From the NCBI GenBank assembly GCA_964030475.1, contig CAXIPT010000001.1:4790995-4854994 (forward strand): DNA of 64,000 bases, written 5' to 3'. Position 1 is the stretch's first letter; each line of letters opens with the position of its first letter. The position numbers and the translations under genes were made by a program. Shown here piece after piece: positions 63,159-64,000 of this stretch. Under the pieces are notes generated by a model. The model had not been told where the DNA came from. It saw nothing but the letters and a program-made list of their open reading frames with translations, and ran no database searches. The DNA is from Tethya wilhelma (taxonomy: Eukaryota; Porifera; Demospongiae; Tethyida; Tethyidae).

Positions 63159-64000
63159 ATGATGGATAGGGAGTTCATTCAGTTGGAAAGGTCGCAGGGG
63201 AGCTGGCATTATCTCTTCCAGGTGAGTTTAGAACGATGAAACTCAACTCAACATCTTGATCAGTTGTGTCCGTGTTTATCTCATAAATATTGTTAGCATA
63301 GACTTATATTCATCATGATTTGTTTGGTGCTTGGGTTCACCACTGGTACTATATCTACATACAAAGACTGCTCAGTAGACCAACAGCAGCTGTTATGTAT
63401 AAAAATTTCGACTAGAGTTTGTATAGTCATCCTTATTTTGGTTTCAAATTTCTCACTGTTTGTCTTTCAGAAACTACACCAAATAGCTCGAGCAAATGCC
63501 GGCAGCCAACTTTTGGCCAAGAAACCCATGAATGTCATTAGAAACAGATACAGAGATGTATTACCAAGTAAGTAACTTGTAAACGTGCTCATAAAGATTA
63601 ACACAAAGATACTCGTTTGATTTGAATGAATAACTGAGGGCTGAAAATATCGGGCATGTAGTGGTTAGAAAAGTGTAGGTGTATGCATGTGTACATGTTT
63701 AATTGATTGTGACCATGTGCTATGTACATGACCTCCTTTATCTGGTAGTAATAGTTTTGATAGGACCACTCTCTGTTTGTAGTGGTTGGGGTTACCATTC
63801 TATTTTACTCCGGTTAACGACTGGGGGAGGTGTATATATGACACTCAGGTATTTTACTCGTGCTCAAATCGCACAATAGTGCTCCCAGAGTATTGTACTG
63901 TTACAGCAAGCACCCTATAGAGTGGATTCACACCACTTTGAATGGCCGAAGCGTGGGTCAAAGACTTGCTATATTGTTGTCTAGACTCTACGATGCTATT
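63159..64000 (+). CDS. PTPN1/PTPN2-type protein tyrosine phosphatase, first exons (runs off window)
   Basis: Exon 1 (63159-63221) encodes MMDREFIQLERSQGSWHYLFQ, and exon 2 (63471-63567) continues KLHQIARANAGSQLLAKKPMNVIRNRYRDVLP. The pattern (EF..L....W..L, then NRYRDV) is the N-terminal helix pair and start of the catalytic domain of PTP1B/TCPTP, which read NRNRYRDVSP at this point. Exon 2 ends in phase 1 after LP. The catalytic HCxxGxGR motif and any C-terminal anchor lie beyond the right edge; 63568-64000 is intron with no further exon seen. Two adjacent ATGs could both serve as start. Confidence 0.8.

Overview
The window looks like nuclear DNA of an early-branching animal, most likely a demosponge. 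It is AT-rich, genes are dense on both strands, introns are short (mostly 50-150 bp, GT-AG), and the gene set is animal: giant cadherins, NOB1, prolidase, borealin, LDHD, a PTP1B-type phosphatase, alpha carbonic anhydrases. The organism is an inference; no species marker is present.

Layout. 1-8115 (-) and 8341-23235 (+) are two very large cadherin genes sharing a 225 bp head-to-head promoter. The left one runs off the window; the right one is complete, with signal peptide, about 23-25 extracellular cadherin repeats, a membrane-proximal domain, one TM helix and a cytoplasmic tail. 23518-25759 (-) is a PLP-dependent cystathionine/methionine gamma-lyase-like enzyme, head-to-head with prolidase (25925-29356, +). 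29.8-34.7 kb holds three single-exon secreted proteins with a fibrinogen-like motif, recent paralogs of each other. NOB1 (34838-36574, -) is head-to-head with a four-TM MARVEL-like gene (36723-37780, +). 37.85-46.28 kb is a tandem array of four flavin-containing monooxygenases (-), two with frameshifts. Two alpha carbonic anhydrases follow: 48131-49021 (+) with a complete zinc site and 50766-51692 (-) lacking two zinc ligands. A borealin-like gene (51913-55463, +) converges on LDHD (60050-62866, -), which is head-to-head with the start of a PTPN1/PTPN2-type phosphatase (63159 onward, +).

Assembly state matters here. Five isolated single N characters (1926, 5758, 31844, 56364, 59302) mark contig joins. 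Several are flanked by near-identical duplicates, so the 4.3-7.2 kb duplication and the 55-60.7 kb duplication with a wedged 2.9 kb block are probably unmerged overlaps or alleles rather than biology. By contrast a tandem duplication inside the right-hand cadherin (18.7-21.2 kb) has no N at its junction.

Most notable points: the divergent cadherin pair with a possible cadherin-23-like membrane-proximal domain; the apparently acatalytic carbonic anhydrase; near-identical fibrinogen-like paralogs that differ in short loops and swap N-terminal stalks; an FMO array whose duplication carried along the last exon of its neighbour; several families of small palindromic elements; and an E2F-like site just upstream of the borealin-like gene.
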